Shown piece by piece: positions 1-8,411 of a DNA stretch of 64,000 bases (its first letter is position 1; every line of letters begins with the position of its first letter). The stretch is from positions 1 through 64,000 of the forward strand of contig MKJX01000195.1 of the NCBI GenBank assembly GCA_001942415.1, given 5' to 3'. This DNA is from Pseudonocardia sp. CNS-139. GTDB lineage: Bacteria; Actinomycetota; Actinomycetes; Mycobacteriales; Pseudonocardiaceae. Below the pieces are notes generated by a model. The model saw only the letters and a list, made by a program, of their open reading frames with translations. It had not been told where the DNA came from and made no database searches. The translations under genes and the position numbers were made by a program.

Positions 1-35
1 TGCTGCGCCGGCTCCGGCCGTCCCTCGCCGCTCAT
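1..35 (-). CDS. Unidentified gene, N-terminal fragment at window edge
   Basis: A minus-strand ATG at 35 opens a frame reading MSGEGRPEPAQ before the window ends. A strong purine-rich ribosome site (GGAGGGGG) lies about 10 bases before it. The gene follows the LytR_C gene by 41 bases in the same direction, so it is probably the next gene of that operon. Eleven codons are too few to name it. Confidence 0.4.
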   Translation of the reverse strand, partial: MSGEGRPEPAQ

Positions 36-76
36 GCCACCACCCCCTCCGGGTTCGGGCGTGGGAGTACGCGCGG

Positions 77-816
77 CTACCGCTGCGCGTACTCGCGGGT
101 GACGATCACGATGATGCCCGGGCTCGCGGCCTCCAGCCCCTCGAACCGCGGGTTGACACGCAGCCCGAACTGCTCGCCGAGCGCCCTGGCCGTGGCCTCC
201 TCGTCGGTGCCCGGCCGGTAGTAGACGGTGGTGACCGGGATGATGCCCTGGCCGTAGGCGCCGACCTCGGTGACCTCCCAGCCGCCGCGGCGGAAGTCGT
301 CCGCGGCGCGGGCGGCGAGCCCCTCGATCCGGCTGTTGTTGTAGACGCGCAGTGGGAGCCGCAGGGCCGCCGGGGCCGCGTTGCCGCCGACCGACGCGCG
401 GTCGCCGCCGCCCTCGCCGGACGGCTGGCCGCCGCCCGTCCCACCGGTGCCACCGGGTGCCGGGGGCGGTGCCGCTGCGGCGGGTGGCTCCGTTCCGGGA
501 GCGGGAGCGGGGGCGGCAGGTGCGCCGCCCGGCTCCGGCTCGGGCGAGCCGCCCTCGGACGGGAACGCCGGGACCGGCACCGAGCTGTCGAACGTCGGCA
601 GCGGGGTGGGTGGCGGCGTGCCCTCGGGCGCGGGCTCCGGCTCCGCGTGGTGCTCGAGGAGACGGCCGACGGTGCCGCGGTCTGGTTCGTCTCAGGGCCG
701 CCGCTCGTGGCGAGCGTGGTCAGTCCGATGATCGCGGCGACGACGGCCACGCCGATCAGCGCGAGCCCGCCGACCCGCAACGCGGACGGCCCACCCGAGG
801 GGGAAGGAGCTGTCAC
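77..816 (-). CDS. LytR_C domain membrane-anchored protein (frameshifted)
   Basis: The protein starts MTAPSPSGGPSALRV and has one membrane segment at about residues 12-35. A long Pro/Gly/Ser-rich linker follows, and then a C-terminal LytR_C domain beginning at LRVYNNSRIEGLA and ending TREYAQR. LytR_C domains occur alone or behind LytR-CpsA-Psr enzymes in actinobacteria; no enzymatic role is known for the stand-alone form. The frame breaks near 646-655; adding one base gives 246 residues without a stop. The inferred topology puts the domain outside the membrane. It lies 45 bases downstream of the DUF3263 gene on the same strand, a common actinobacterial pairing. The family call is firm, the function is not. 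Confidence 0.8.
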
Positions 817-861
817 GTCCGGACCTCCGGGTGCGGGGTTGGGGTTGCGGTCAGGAGCGGG

Positions 862-1161
862 TCACCAGGGCTCGATGCCCAGCCGGCGGGCGGCGCGCGT
901 GCGCTGGCGGCTGGCGCGGAGCCGGCGCAGCCGCCGGACCAGCAGCGGGTCGACGGCGAGCGCCTCCGGCCGGTCGAGCAGGGCGTTGAGGATCTGGTAG
1001 TAGCGGGTGGCCGACATGTCGAACAGCTCGCGGACCGCCTGTTCCTTGGCGCCCGCGTACTTCCACCACTGGCCCTCGAATGCGAGGATCTCGCGGTCGC
1101 GGCGGCTGAGTGCGGCGGGCGTGGAGGCGGCGGCGCCGCTGCGTTGGCTGGCGGACTCCAT
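862..1161 (-). CDS. DUF3263 domain protein
   Basis: A 99-residue protein with the DUF3263 signature: LSRRDREILAFEGQWWKYAG, then KEQAVRELFDMSATRYYQIL, then an arginine-rich tail. The segment with FDMSATRYYQIL looks like a helix-turn-helix, so DNA binding is plausible but unproven. The ATG at 1161 is preferred over the adjacent GTG at 1164 because GAGGAG sits at a workable distance before it. The neighbours are the LytR_C gene downstream and def on the opposite strand upstream, a recurrent actinobacterial arrangement. No target is known. Confidence 0.85.
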   Translation of the reverse strand: MESASQRSGAAASTPAALSRRDREILAFEGQWWKYAGAKEQAVRELFDMSATRYYQILNALLDRPEALAVDPLLVRRLRRLRASRQRTRAARRLGIEPW

Positions 1162-1320
1162 CACGCTCCTCGACGGCCTCGCGGTTCTGCTGCCGGCGAA
1201 TCACAAGCCTGTGATTCGTGCCGTCATTGAACCACGCGGGACCGTCCGGACCCCGGTAGGGACGCGCTGGCCCGATGGGGTGGATCGGGGCCGGCGGCGC
1301 GGCCCGTAGGGTCCGCTGCC

Positions 1321-1899
1321 ATGGCCGTCCGCCCCATCCGCATCGCCGGCGATCCGGTGCTCCACCGCCCGACGCGCCTCGTCGAGACGTTCGACGCCGG
1401 GCTGAAAACGCTGGTCGAGGACATGTTCGAGACGATGGCCGCTGCCGACGGCGTCGGGCTGGCGGCCAACCAGATCGGCGTGGACCTGCGGGTGTTCGTC
1501 TACGACTGCCCGGACGAGGTGACCCGCACGCGCGTGCGCGGGGTGGTCGTCAACCCGGTGCTGGAGACGTCCGCGCGGCCGGAGACCATGCCCGACCCGG
1601 AGGACGACGAGGAGGGCTGCCTCTCGGTGCCCGGCGAGCACTTCCCGACCGGGCGTGCGGAGTGGGCGAAGGTCACCGGTGTGGACACCGACGGGCAGCC
1701 CGTCGCGGTCGAGGGGCGCGGGTTCCTGGCCCGTTGCCTCCAGCACGAGACCGACCACCTGGACGGCGTGATCTACCTGGACCGGCTCGTCGGGCGCAAC
1801 CAGCGCGCGGCCCGCCGGATGCTCCGGGACTACGGGTGGGGCGTGCCGGGCCTGAGCTGGGACCCGGCCACGCAGGAGGCGGAGGACGTGCCCACCTGA
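1321..1899 (+). CDS. def: Peptide deformylase
   Basis: Removes the formyl group from the N-terminal methionine of new proteins; a cytoplasmic metalloenzyme. All three family motifs are present: [10 protein letters not shown] (residues 44-53), EGCLSVPGE with the metal-binding Cys100, and QHETDHLDG with metal ligands His142 and His146 and catalytic Glu143. The length of 192 residues is normal. The frame is intact and begins with the ATG at 1321. It is divergent from the DUF3263 gene and followed after about 100 bases by an HtrA-like protease gene. Identification is secure. Confidence 0.97.
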   Translation: MAVRPIRIAGDPVLHRPTRLVETFDAGLKTLVEDMFETMAAADGVGLAANQIGVDLRVFVYDCPDEVTRTRVRGVVVNPVLETSARPETMPDPEDDEEGCLSVPGEHFPTGRAEWAKVTGVDTDGQPVAVEGRGFLARCLQHETDHLDGVIYLDRLVGRNQRAARRMLRDYGWGVPGLSWDPATQEAEDVPT

Positions 1900-1996
1900 C
1901 GTGTGCCGCGCGTCGAGGACCGCCGGCCCGGCCCGGAACAGTTCCACGCAGCCGTTCGTTCTGCAACGCTGTAAGCGCTGCAACGAGGAGGCCGTC

Positions 1997-2908
1997 GTGG
2001 ACGAGCTCGACTCCTACTCCCGCACCGTCTCCGCCGTGGCCGCCGAGCTGACCGCCAAGGTGGCGGCCGTCCGCACCGGCCGCGGCAGCGGCTCAGCCGT
2101 CGTCATCTCCTCCGACGGGGTACTGGTGACCAACGCCCACGTGGTGGGCGAGGCCCGCTCCGGGCGGGCCGACTTCGTGGACGGGACGCAGGTGCCGGTG
2201 ACCGTCGCCGGCACCGACCCGCTCTCCGACCTCGCCGTGCTGCGCGCCGCGCGGCCCGGCGACCTGCCGCCGCCCGTGCGGCTGGGCAACGCCGACGACC
2301 TCGTGGTCGGGCAGCTCGTGGTGGCGGTGGGCAACCCGCTGGGCCTCGCCGGGTCCGTCACGGCCGGTGTGGTCAGCGCGCTCGGGCGCTCGCTGCCGAC
2401 CCGCAGCGGCGCGGCCGGGCGGGTGGTGGAGGACGTCATCCAGACCGACGCCGCGCTCAACCCCGGCAACTCCGGCGGCGCGCTCGCCGACTCGCACGCA
2501 CGGGTCGTCGGGATCAACACCGCCGTGGCCGGGATCGGGCTGGGGCTGGCCGTGCCGGTCAACGCCAACAGCCACCGGATCATCTCCACCCTGCTGAACG
2601 ACGGGCGGGTGCGCCGGGCGTACCTGGGTGTGGTCGGCAGCCCGGCGCCGGTGCCCGCCTCCGTCGCGCAGCGGTACGGCCGCAGCAACGGGTTGCGGCT
2701 GGTGGAGGTGATCGCCGGGAGCCCCGCGGCCCGGGCCGGGCTGCGCGCCGGCGACCTCGTGCTCGACGTCGGCCGCCGTCCGGTGCAGGACGCGCAGGGC
2801 ATCCAGCGCCAGCTCTTCGGCGACGCGATCGGCGTGCCGCTGCCGGTCACGGTGCTGCGCAACGGCGCGATGGTCGACGTGGTCGCGGTCCCCACCGAAC
2901 TCGGCTGA
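1997..2908 (+). CDS. HtrA/DegP-like serine protease with PDZ domain, no membrane anchor
   Basis: A trypsin-fold protease of the HtrA type. Counting from the GTG at 1997, the catalytic triad is His48 (TNAHVV), Asp78 (DPLSDLAVL) and Ser159 (NPGNSGGAL). A PDZ domain fills the last third (VEVIAGSPAARAGLRAGD). The frame is open further upstream, but the GTG at 1997 is chosen because GAGGAGG lies just before it and family similarity starts after it. The 303 residues contain no signal peptide or membrane segment, unlike most actinobacterial HtrA proteins, so it may work in the cytoplasm. It ends six bases before a 55-bp palindrome that probably terminates transcription. Confidence 0.9.
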   Translation: MDELDSYSRTVSAVAAELTAKVAAVRTGRGSGSAVVISSDGVLVTNAHVVGEARSGRADFVDGTQVPVTVAGTDPLSDLAVLRAARPGDLPPPVRLGNADDLVVGQLVVAVGNPLGLAGSVTAGVVSALGRSLPTRSGAAGRVVEDVIQTDAALNPGNSGGALADSHARVVGINTAVAGIGLGLAVPVNANSHRIISTLLNDGRVRRAYLGVVGSPAPVPASVAQRYGRSNGLRLVEVIAGSPAARAGLRAGDLVLDVGRRPVQDAQGIQRQLFGDAIGVPLPVTVLRNGAMVDVVAVPTELG

Positions 2909-2914
2909 CCCCGG

Positions 2915-2969
2915 TTGCAGCAAAGCCACCCTCACGCCGTCCGGCTGCATGAGGGTGGCTTTGCTGCAA
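2915..2969. repeat. 55-bp palindromic repeat, copy 1
   Basis: Perfect 20-bp arms (TTGCAGCAAAGCCACCCTCA and its reverse complement) enclose a 15-base loop. It sits between two convergent genes (the HtrA-like protease and the response regulator), where a two-way terminator would be expected. Near-identical copies lie at 14352-14406 and 46968-47022. No U-run follows, but actinobacterial terminators often lack one. Confidence 0.9.
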
Positions 2970-2980
2970 CGGGCGAGCCT

Positions 2981-3622
2981 CTACTGCACCAGGCCGTGCT
3001 CCCACGCCCACGCGGCGGTCTCGACGCGGTTGCGGGCGCCCAGCTTGGACTGCACGTTCGTCAGGTGCGTCTTGACGGTCGAGAGCGAGACGAACAGCTC
3101 CGCCGCGATCTCGGCGTTCGTACGGCCGCGGGCCACCGCCCGCACGACCTCCAGCTCGCGGGGGGAGAGCGGGTCGGGCAGCGCAGGCATGCGGGACGCG
3201 GGCCGGGCCGCGAGGTGCGCCAGCAGCCGCACGGTCACCGACGGCGAGACGAGCGCGTCGCCCGCCGCGGCCGCGCGCACTGCCTCGACGAGCAGCCGCG
3301 GCCCGGCGTCCTTGAGCAGGAACCCCGCGGCCCCGGCGCGCAGCGCCCCGTAGACGTACTCGTCGAGGTCGAACGTGGTGACGACGACGATCCGGGGCGG
3401 GTCCGGGTCGGCGACGAGCAGGCGGGTCGCCTCCAGCCCGTCGAGCTGGGGCATGCGGATGTCCATCAGCACGACGCCGGGCTTGAGCGAGCGGGCGAGC
3501 GCCACCGCGTCGACGCCGTTGCCTGCCTCGCCGACGACCTCGATGCCGTCCTCGGCCGACAGGATCAGCCGGAACCCGGTGCGGACCATCTCCTGGTCGT
3601 CGGCCAGCAGCACGCGGATCAC
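2981..3622 (-). CDS. NarL/FixJ-type response regulator
   Basis: A 213-residue two-component response regulator. The receiver domain has the acidic pair DD near residue 8, phospho-acceptor Asp54 (VLMDIRMP) and conserved Lys in FLLKDAG. A LuxR-type helix-turn-helix follows at about residues 150-205 ([15 protein letters not shown] and STVKTHLTNVQSKLGARNR). It overlaps the end of the sensor kinase gene by four bases, so the two are co-translated. The ABC exporter operon read the other way is the likely target, by analogy with similar kinase-regulator-exporter sets. The frame is intact. Confidence 0.95.
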   Translation of the reverse strand: MIRVLLADDQEMVRTGFRLILSAEDGIEVVGEAGNGVDAVALARSLKPGVVLMDIRMPQLDGLEATRLLVADPDPPRIVVVTTFDLDEYVYGALRAGAAGFLLKDAGPRLLVEAVRAAAAGDALVSPSVTVRLLAHLAARPASRMPALPDPLSPRELEVVRAVARGRTNAEIAAELFVSLSTVKTHLTNVQSKLGARNRVETAAWAWEHGLVQ

Positions 3623-4796
3623 CGCGTGCCCCGCAGCGGCAGCCAGGCCGAGACCGTCCAGACGCCGGGCGCGGTCGGCCCGGCGGCCAGCCGCCCGTCG
3701 AGGGCCAGCACGCGTTCGCTCATCCCGGCGAGCCCGAAGCCGCCGGCGCCGGCCCGCGGGCCGGCCGCCACCCGGGGCACGCCGTCGTTGCGCACCGACA
3801 CCTGCAGCGCCCCCTCGCGGATCCGGACGTCGACCTCGACGTGGGCGGCCTCCGGCGCGTGCCGGCGGACGTTGGTCAGAGCTTCCTGCACCACCCGGTA
3901 CCCGGTGGCGGCGACCCCCGCGGGCAGCACGGCGTGCTCCAGGCCGGGGTCGGTGGTGAGCCGCACGAACCGCCGGTCGGGGTCGAAGCGCTCGACCAGC
4001 GTGCCGACCTCGCGCAGCTCCGCGCCCGGCGTGCGGGCGCCCTCGGCGTCCTGGCCGCGCAGCACGCCGACCATCCGGCGCATGGCGGCGAGCGCGTCGG
4101 TGCCGGCCGTCTCGATGGCGGCCAGCGCGCGGTCGACGTCGTCGGGGGAGGTGCGGGCGACCACCGCGGCCGCCTGCGCGGCGACGACGATCCCGGTGCG
4201 TGGTGGGCGACGACGTCGTGCAGCTCGCGGGCCAGCTCCATCCGTTCCGTCGAGCGGACGTCCTCCAGCGCGGCCCGCCGTCGGGTGTCGACCTCGCGCC
4301 ACGCCAGCCCGATCGCGGCGGCCCCGCCCCAGCCCAGCGCGCAGAGCAGGCTGAACGCGGCCGTCGCCGGCTCGGGCGTGCGCAGCACCGGCGACGCGAC
4401 GATCGCGACGGCGCCCGCCGCGGCGAGGGCCAGCGCGGTCCGCAGCTCGCACCGCCGCAGCACGGCCACGACCACCACCGCGAGCGCCAGCTCCTCGGCG
4501 AAGGAGAGCGCGAACACGGGGTAGGGGGTGCGGCCGACCGCCCGGACGACGGGGTCGAGCGTGAGCACCGAGATCGCGATCGACGTGCCGATCGCGCCGA
4601 TCGCGACGGGCACCAGCCGGGTTCCGGGCCGCCGGCGCAGCAGCACGATCGCGGGCACGGCGATCCCGGCGAACACCGGGATCAGGCTGCCGCCGGAGAC
4701 GGCGAGTATCGAGTCCGCGAGCAGCCAGAACGCGTACGCCGCGATCTCGCCGACGAGCCCGAGGTTCCGCCGGACCCAACGCAGGAGGCGGATCAC
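3619..4796 (-). CDS. Sensor histidine kinase, HisKA_3 type (frameshifted)
   Basis: The N-terminal half has several membrane helices (from about VGEIAAYAFWLLADSI onward). The dimerisation/phospho-acceptor helix carries the H-box ERMELARELHDVVAHH, and a C-terminal ATPase domain has the N-box (VVQEALTNVRRHAP) and a glycine box (GAGGFGLAGMSERV). The frame breaks right after the H-box, near 4200; adding one base gives 392 residues. The GTG at 4796 is the most likely start (MIRLLRWVRRNLGLV); longer starts would run into the small gene on the other strand. It pairs with the adjacent response regulator. Confidence 0.88.
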
Positions 4797-4914
4797 GATC
4801 CGAGAGTAGAGCCGCGGGGACCTGCGCCACTCGGCCGGAAGTACGAGGCCACCCCAGCGGGTTCGGACCTCCGGCCGAGGTGCGCGGGCGCGCCCGCGGG
4901 AGATCGTTCCGGCC

Positions 4915-5037
4915 ATGACGGACGTGATCGCCGCGGTCATCGCCACCGCGGCCTGGCTGGGGGGCGTGCTCGTCCTCGTCGTGATGGCGGTCCTGCCGCT
5001 GCTGCAGCGGCTCGCCGACCGGGACGGCCGGCGGTGA
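4915..5037 (+). CDS. Small membrane peptide (40 aa) at head of ABC exporter operon
   Basis: A short gene beginning MTDVIAAVIATAAWL and ending LADRDGRR. It has one hydrophobic helix (about residues 4-30) and a charged C-terminal tail. Its TGA ends at 5037, 18 bases before the start used for the first ABC ATPase, and both read the same way. Codon use looks like real coding sequence with G or C in nearly all third positions. No family is recognised. Its position suggests an accessory subunit or regulator of the exporter or of the divergent sensor kinase; this is inference only. Confidence 0.5.
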   Translation: MTDVIAAVIATAAWLGGVLVLVVMAVLPLLQRLADRDGRR

Positions 5038-5055
5038 CCGGGCCCGGCGCACCCC

Positions 5056-5733
5056 GTGCTGCGCGGCGCCGGCGTGTCGCACAGCTTCGGCGCGACCACC
5101 GTGCTGCGCGGCGCGGACCTCGTCGTGCACCGCGGCGAGGTCGTCGCCGTGACCGGGCCGTCCGGCTCGGGCAAGTCGACGCTGCTGCACTGCCTGGCCG
5201 GCATCCTGCGCCCGGAGAGCGGCGAGGTGTGGCTCGGCGATGACAGGATCGACCAGTGGTCCGAGGCGCGGCGCACGGCGCTGCGCGGCACGCGGATCGG
5301 GTTCGTGTTCCAGTTCGGGCAGCTCCTGCCGGAGCTGCCGGCCGTGGAGAACGTGGCGCTGCCGCTGCTGCTGGGCGGCACGCGCCGGGCCGCGGCGGTC
5401 GCGCAGGCCGCGTCCTGGTTCGAGCCGCTCGGGCTCTCCGGGCTGGAGTGGCGCCGCCCGGGCCAGCTCTCGGGCGGGCAGGAACAGCGTGTCGCGATCG
5501 CGCGTGCCCTGGTCAGCGCGCCGGAGGTGGTGTTCGCCGACGAGCCGACGGGCGCGCTGGACACGGACACCGGGCAGCGGCTGATGGAGCTGTTCACCGG
5601 CCTGGCCGCGCGCACCGGCACCGGGCTGGTCGTCGTCACGCACGACGCCGAGGTCGCCGCGCGCTGCCACCGGACCGTGACGATCCGGGACGGGCGCACG
5701 TCCGAGGCGCCGCTCGCCGGGGCCGCGCGGTGA
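5056..5733 (+). CDS. ABC transporter ATP-binding protein (MacB/LolD-like)
   Basis: A complete ATPase of 225 residues. Walker A is GPSGSGKST, the signature is LSGGQEQRVAIARAL, Walker B is [12 protein letters not shown], and the switch histidine is in VVVTHD. This subfamily works with FtsX-like permeases. The start is taken at the GTG at 5056. An earlier GTG at 5034 overlaps the small gene's stop but is out of frame unless a base error lies between them. The downstream permease starts inside its stop codon (GTGA overlap), showing translational coupling. Confidence 0.92.
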   Translation: MLRGAGVSHSFGATTVLRGADLVVHRGEVVAVTGPSGSGKSTLLHCLAGILRPESGEVWLGDDRIDQWSEARRTALRGTRIGFVFQFGQLLPELPAVENVALPLLLGGTRRAAAVAQAASWFEPLGLSGLEWRRPGQLSGGQEQRVAIARALVSAPEVVFADEPTGALDTDTGQRLMELFTGLAARTGTGLVVVTHDAEVAARCHRTVTIRDGRTSEAPLAGAAR

Positions 5734-7626
5734 CCCGACTGATCGGGACGGCCGCGCTCAGCCTGCGGCTGCTGCGCCTGGGCGGGCGGCGCGCGGTGAC
5801 GTCGGCGGCGCTCGTCGGCACCGGGATCGCGGTCGGGACGATGCTGCTCGCCGTCGCGTTCGGGGCGCTGCACGGCTGGGACGCGCGCGACGCCCGCACC
5901 GGCTGGCGGGCCGAGCCGTCCGCGCAGGTGAGCGTCATCCCGGACGCCGTGGCCGGCCGCCCGATGGAACGGGTCGAGGTGGCCGCCGCACCGGACGCGC
6001 CGGCCCCGCCGGGGCTCCCGCGGACACCCGCGCCGGGGGAGGTCGTTGGGTGTCGCCCGCCCTCGCCGACCTGGTCCGCACGCTCCCGCCGGACGCGCTG
6101 GCCGAGCGTTTCCCCGGCGAGCCGGGCGCGATGACCGACGCCGGGCTGCGCGGGCCCGACGAGCTGGTGGCGATCACCGGGCGGGCCCCGGGCGCCCCGC
6201 CCGGCGACCCGTCGGCGGGACTCGGCATCGAGCTGTACCGCCAGCTCACGTACGTGGCCGCGGCGCTGCTGGTGTTCCCGGTGGCGAGCCTGCTCGGCGC
6301 GTCCGCCCGGCTGACGGCCGCGCGCCGCGCGGAACGGCTCGCGACGCTGCGGCTGCTCGGCGCGTCCACGGGCCAGGTGACGGTCGCGGCGGTGACCGAG
6401 GTGACGGCCATCGCGGTCGGCGCGGCCGTCGTGGGGGTGGTCGCGCAGTGGCTGCTCGCGCCGGCGCTGGCGCTCATCCCGCTGGGCGGGGGCACGTGGT
6501 TCGCCGACGACCTGCGCCCCGGACCGGGCACGGCCGCCGCGATCGTCGGGGGCGTGGCGGTGCTGGCCCTGTTCGCGGCGCTGGGCGGGATGCGGCAGGT
6601 GGTCGTCGGGCCGCTCGGGGTGGTCCGCCGCCGGCGCGCGGGCGCGCCCGGCTGCTGCGGCTGGTCGGCGTGGTCGCCGCGCTGGTGATCTTCGCGGCCG
6701 TCAACGGGCTGCTGCGCAGCAGCGCGGTCGCCGTCGTGGGGCTCGTGTTCGCGGTCGGGGTGCTGGCGCTGTTCGGGGCGGTGTCGCTGGTCGGGCCGCT
6801 GGTCGTGCGGCTGCTCGGGGGTGCGATGGCGCGTTCCGCGCGCTCGCCCGCGGCGCTGCTGGCCGGGCGCCGCCTGCTCGACGACCCGCGCGGCGCGTTC
6901 CGGCCCTTGGCCGGGCTCACGCTCGCCGTGTTCGTCGCGGGGTTCATCGCCCCGCTGATGGCCGCGGTCGCCGGTGCGACCCCCGGCGACGACACCGTGC
7001 TGCTGGTCCGGGTGCCGCCCGGTGCCGTCACCGAGCTGGACGCGGCCGTGCGCGACCGGCTGGCCGAGCGTGGCATCGCGGCCGACGTCGCGCCCGCGGA
7101 CGTCCGCGGCGAGCCGGGCCTCGCGATCACCCCGACGCTGGTGGCCGACCGCGACCGGATCCGGACCGCGCTGGCCCCGGTCGTGCCGGGGCCGGTGCTG
7201 ACCGCGCGCGAGCTGGACCCGGAGGGTCTCGCGCTCGTCGGCGACCTGCAGCGTGGCGCGATCGTCGTGCTCGTCGGCACGTTCCTCATCGCCGCGACCG
7301 CCACCGGCACCGCGGCCGCCGCCCGCGTGCTCGACCACCGCCGGACGCTGCGCCTGCTGCGGCTGGCCGGCACGCCGCTGCGGGTGCTCGACGCGGCCCG
7401 GCGGGCCGAGACGGTCCGCCCGCTGCTCCTCACCGGCGGCCTCGCGCTCCTGCTCGGGCTGCTCTGCGCCGTCCCGTTCCGCGGGGGGCGACGGCGCGCT
7501 GGAACCGGCCGGGCTCGTGCTGCTCGGCGCCACCCTCGTGGGCGGGACCGCGCTGGTCGCGGGCGCGTCCGCGGCCTCCCGCCCGCTGCTGCGCTCGGTC
7601 ACGACCGGGCCGCGCGCGAGGATTGA
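5730..7626 (+). CDS. ABC transporter permease, FtsX-like (several frameshifts)
   Basis: A membrane subunit starting MTRLIGTAALSLRLL by GTGA overlap with the ATPase gene. A first helix (residues about 18-40) is followed by an extracytoplasmic region and FtsX-type helices (YVAAALLVFPVASLLG, then TVAAVTEVTAIAVGAA, then VGVVAALVIFAAVNG and later helices). The frame breaks near 6050, near 6645, and at a run of six G near 7488. The true 3' end is uncertain because the last frame has no stop before the next gene; the TGA at 7624-7626 is the best candidate. Together with the preceding ATPase it forms one exporter, perhaps for a peptide or lipid; no substrate can be read from the sequence. Confidence 0.8.
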
Positions 7627-7650
7627 TCCTTTCGACCATCGGAGAATCCC

Positions 7651-8411
7651 GTGCTCGACGCTCCCCGTCACCTCCGCCCGGCTGCCCGGGCCGTCGGACT
7701 CGTCAAGGTCCACGGCCGCGGTGACGCCGCCGTCCGCGCGCTGGACGGCGTGGACCTCGCGATCCCGGCCGCCCGCTTCACCGCGATCATGGGGCCGTCC
7801 GGCTCCGGCAAGTCGACGCTCATGCACGTGCTCGCCGGGCTGGACTCCGCCACGTCCGGGCGCGCGATCGTCGGCGACGTCGACCTCACGACGTGCACCG
7901 ACGCCCAGCTCACCGCCCTGCGCCGGGACCGGATCGGGTTCGTCTTCCAGGCGTTCAACCTGTTGCCGCAGCTCACGGCCGCGCAGAACATCGAGCTGCG
8001 GCGCGGCTGGCCGGGCGCACGATCGACCCGCAGTGGCGGTCGGCGCTCGTCGGCCTGCTCGGCGTCGGCGACCGGCTCGCGCACCGCCCGCCCCAGCTCT
8101 CGGGCGGGCAGCAGCAGCGCGTGGCCGTCGCGCGGGCGCTGCTCGGCCGGCCGGAGATCGTGTTCGCCGACGAGCCGACCGGCAACCTCGACACCACCAG
8201 CGGGCGCGACCTGCTGCACCTGCTGCGCCGGTCCGTGCGCGAGCTGGGCCAGACCGTCGTGATGGTCACGCACGACCCGGTCGCCGCGTCGTTCGCCGAC
8301 GAGGTGGTGCTGCTGCGCGACGGCCGGGTGGCCGGCACGCTGCCCGACCCACGGCCCGACTCCGTCTTCGCCGCGCTCTCGGCGCTGGGCGGAACCCGGG
8401 CGGGCGTCTGA
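7651..8411 (+). CDS. Second ABC transporter ATP-binding protein (frameshifted)
   Basis: Begins [15 protein letters not shown] from a GTG. Walker A is GPSGSGKST, the Q-loop region is [12 protein letters not shown], the signature is [15 protein letters not shown], Walker B is [12 protein letters not shown], and the switch is VMVTHDP. The frame breaks near 8003-8010 in the stretch expected to read ELPLRLAGR; one added base gives 253 residues. Its stop overlaps the ATG of the next permease. It is a MacB/LolD-type ATPase like the one at 5056, so the operon encodes two related exporters in series or one four-part machine. Confidence 0.9.

Noticed and set aside
2915..4354. Long plus-strand frames starting in the palindromes (reading MQQSHPHAVRLHEGG or similar)
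   Set aside because: They begin inside the 55-bp repeat and run antisense to the response regulator and kinase genes; no family similarity and no independent ribosome site.
3619..5873. Very long minus-strand frames running from the kinase across the ABC ATPase
   Set aside because: Beyond about 4800 they are antisense shadows of the exporter ATPase; GC-rich DNA lacks stops in the complementary frame.
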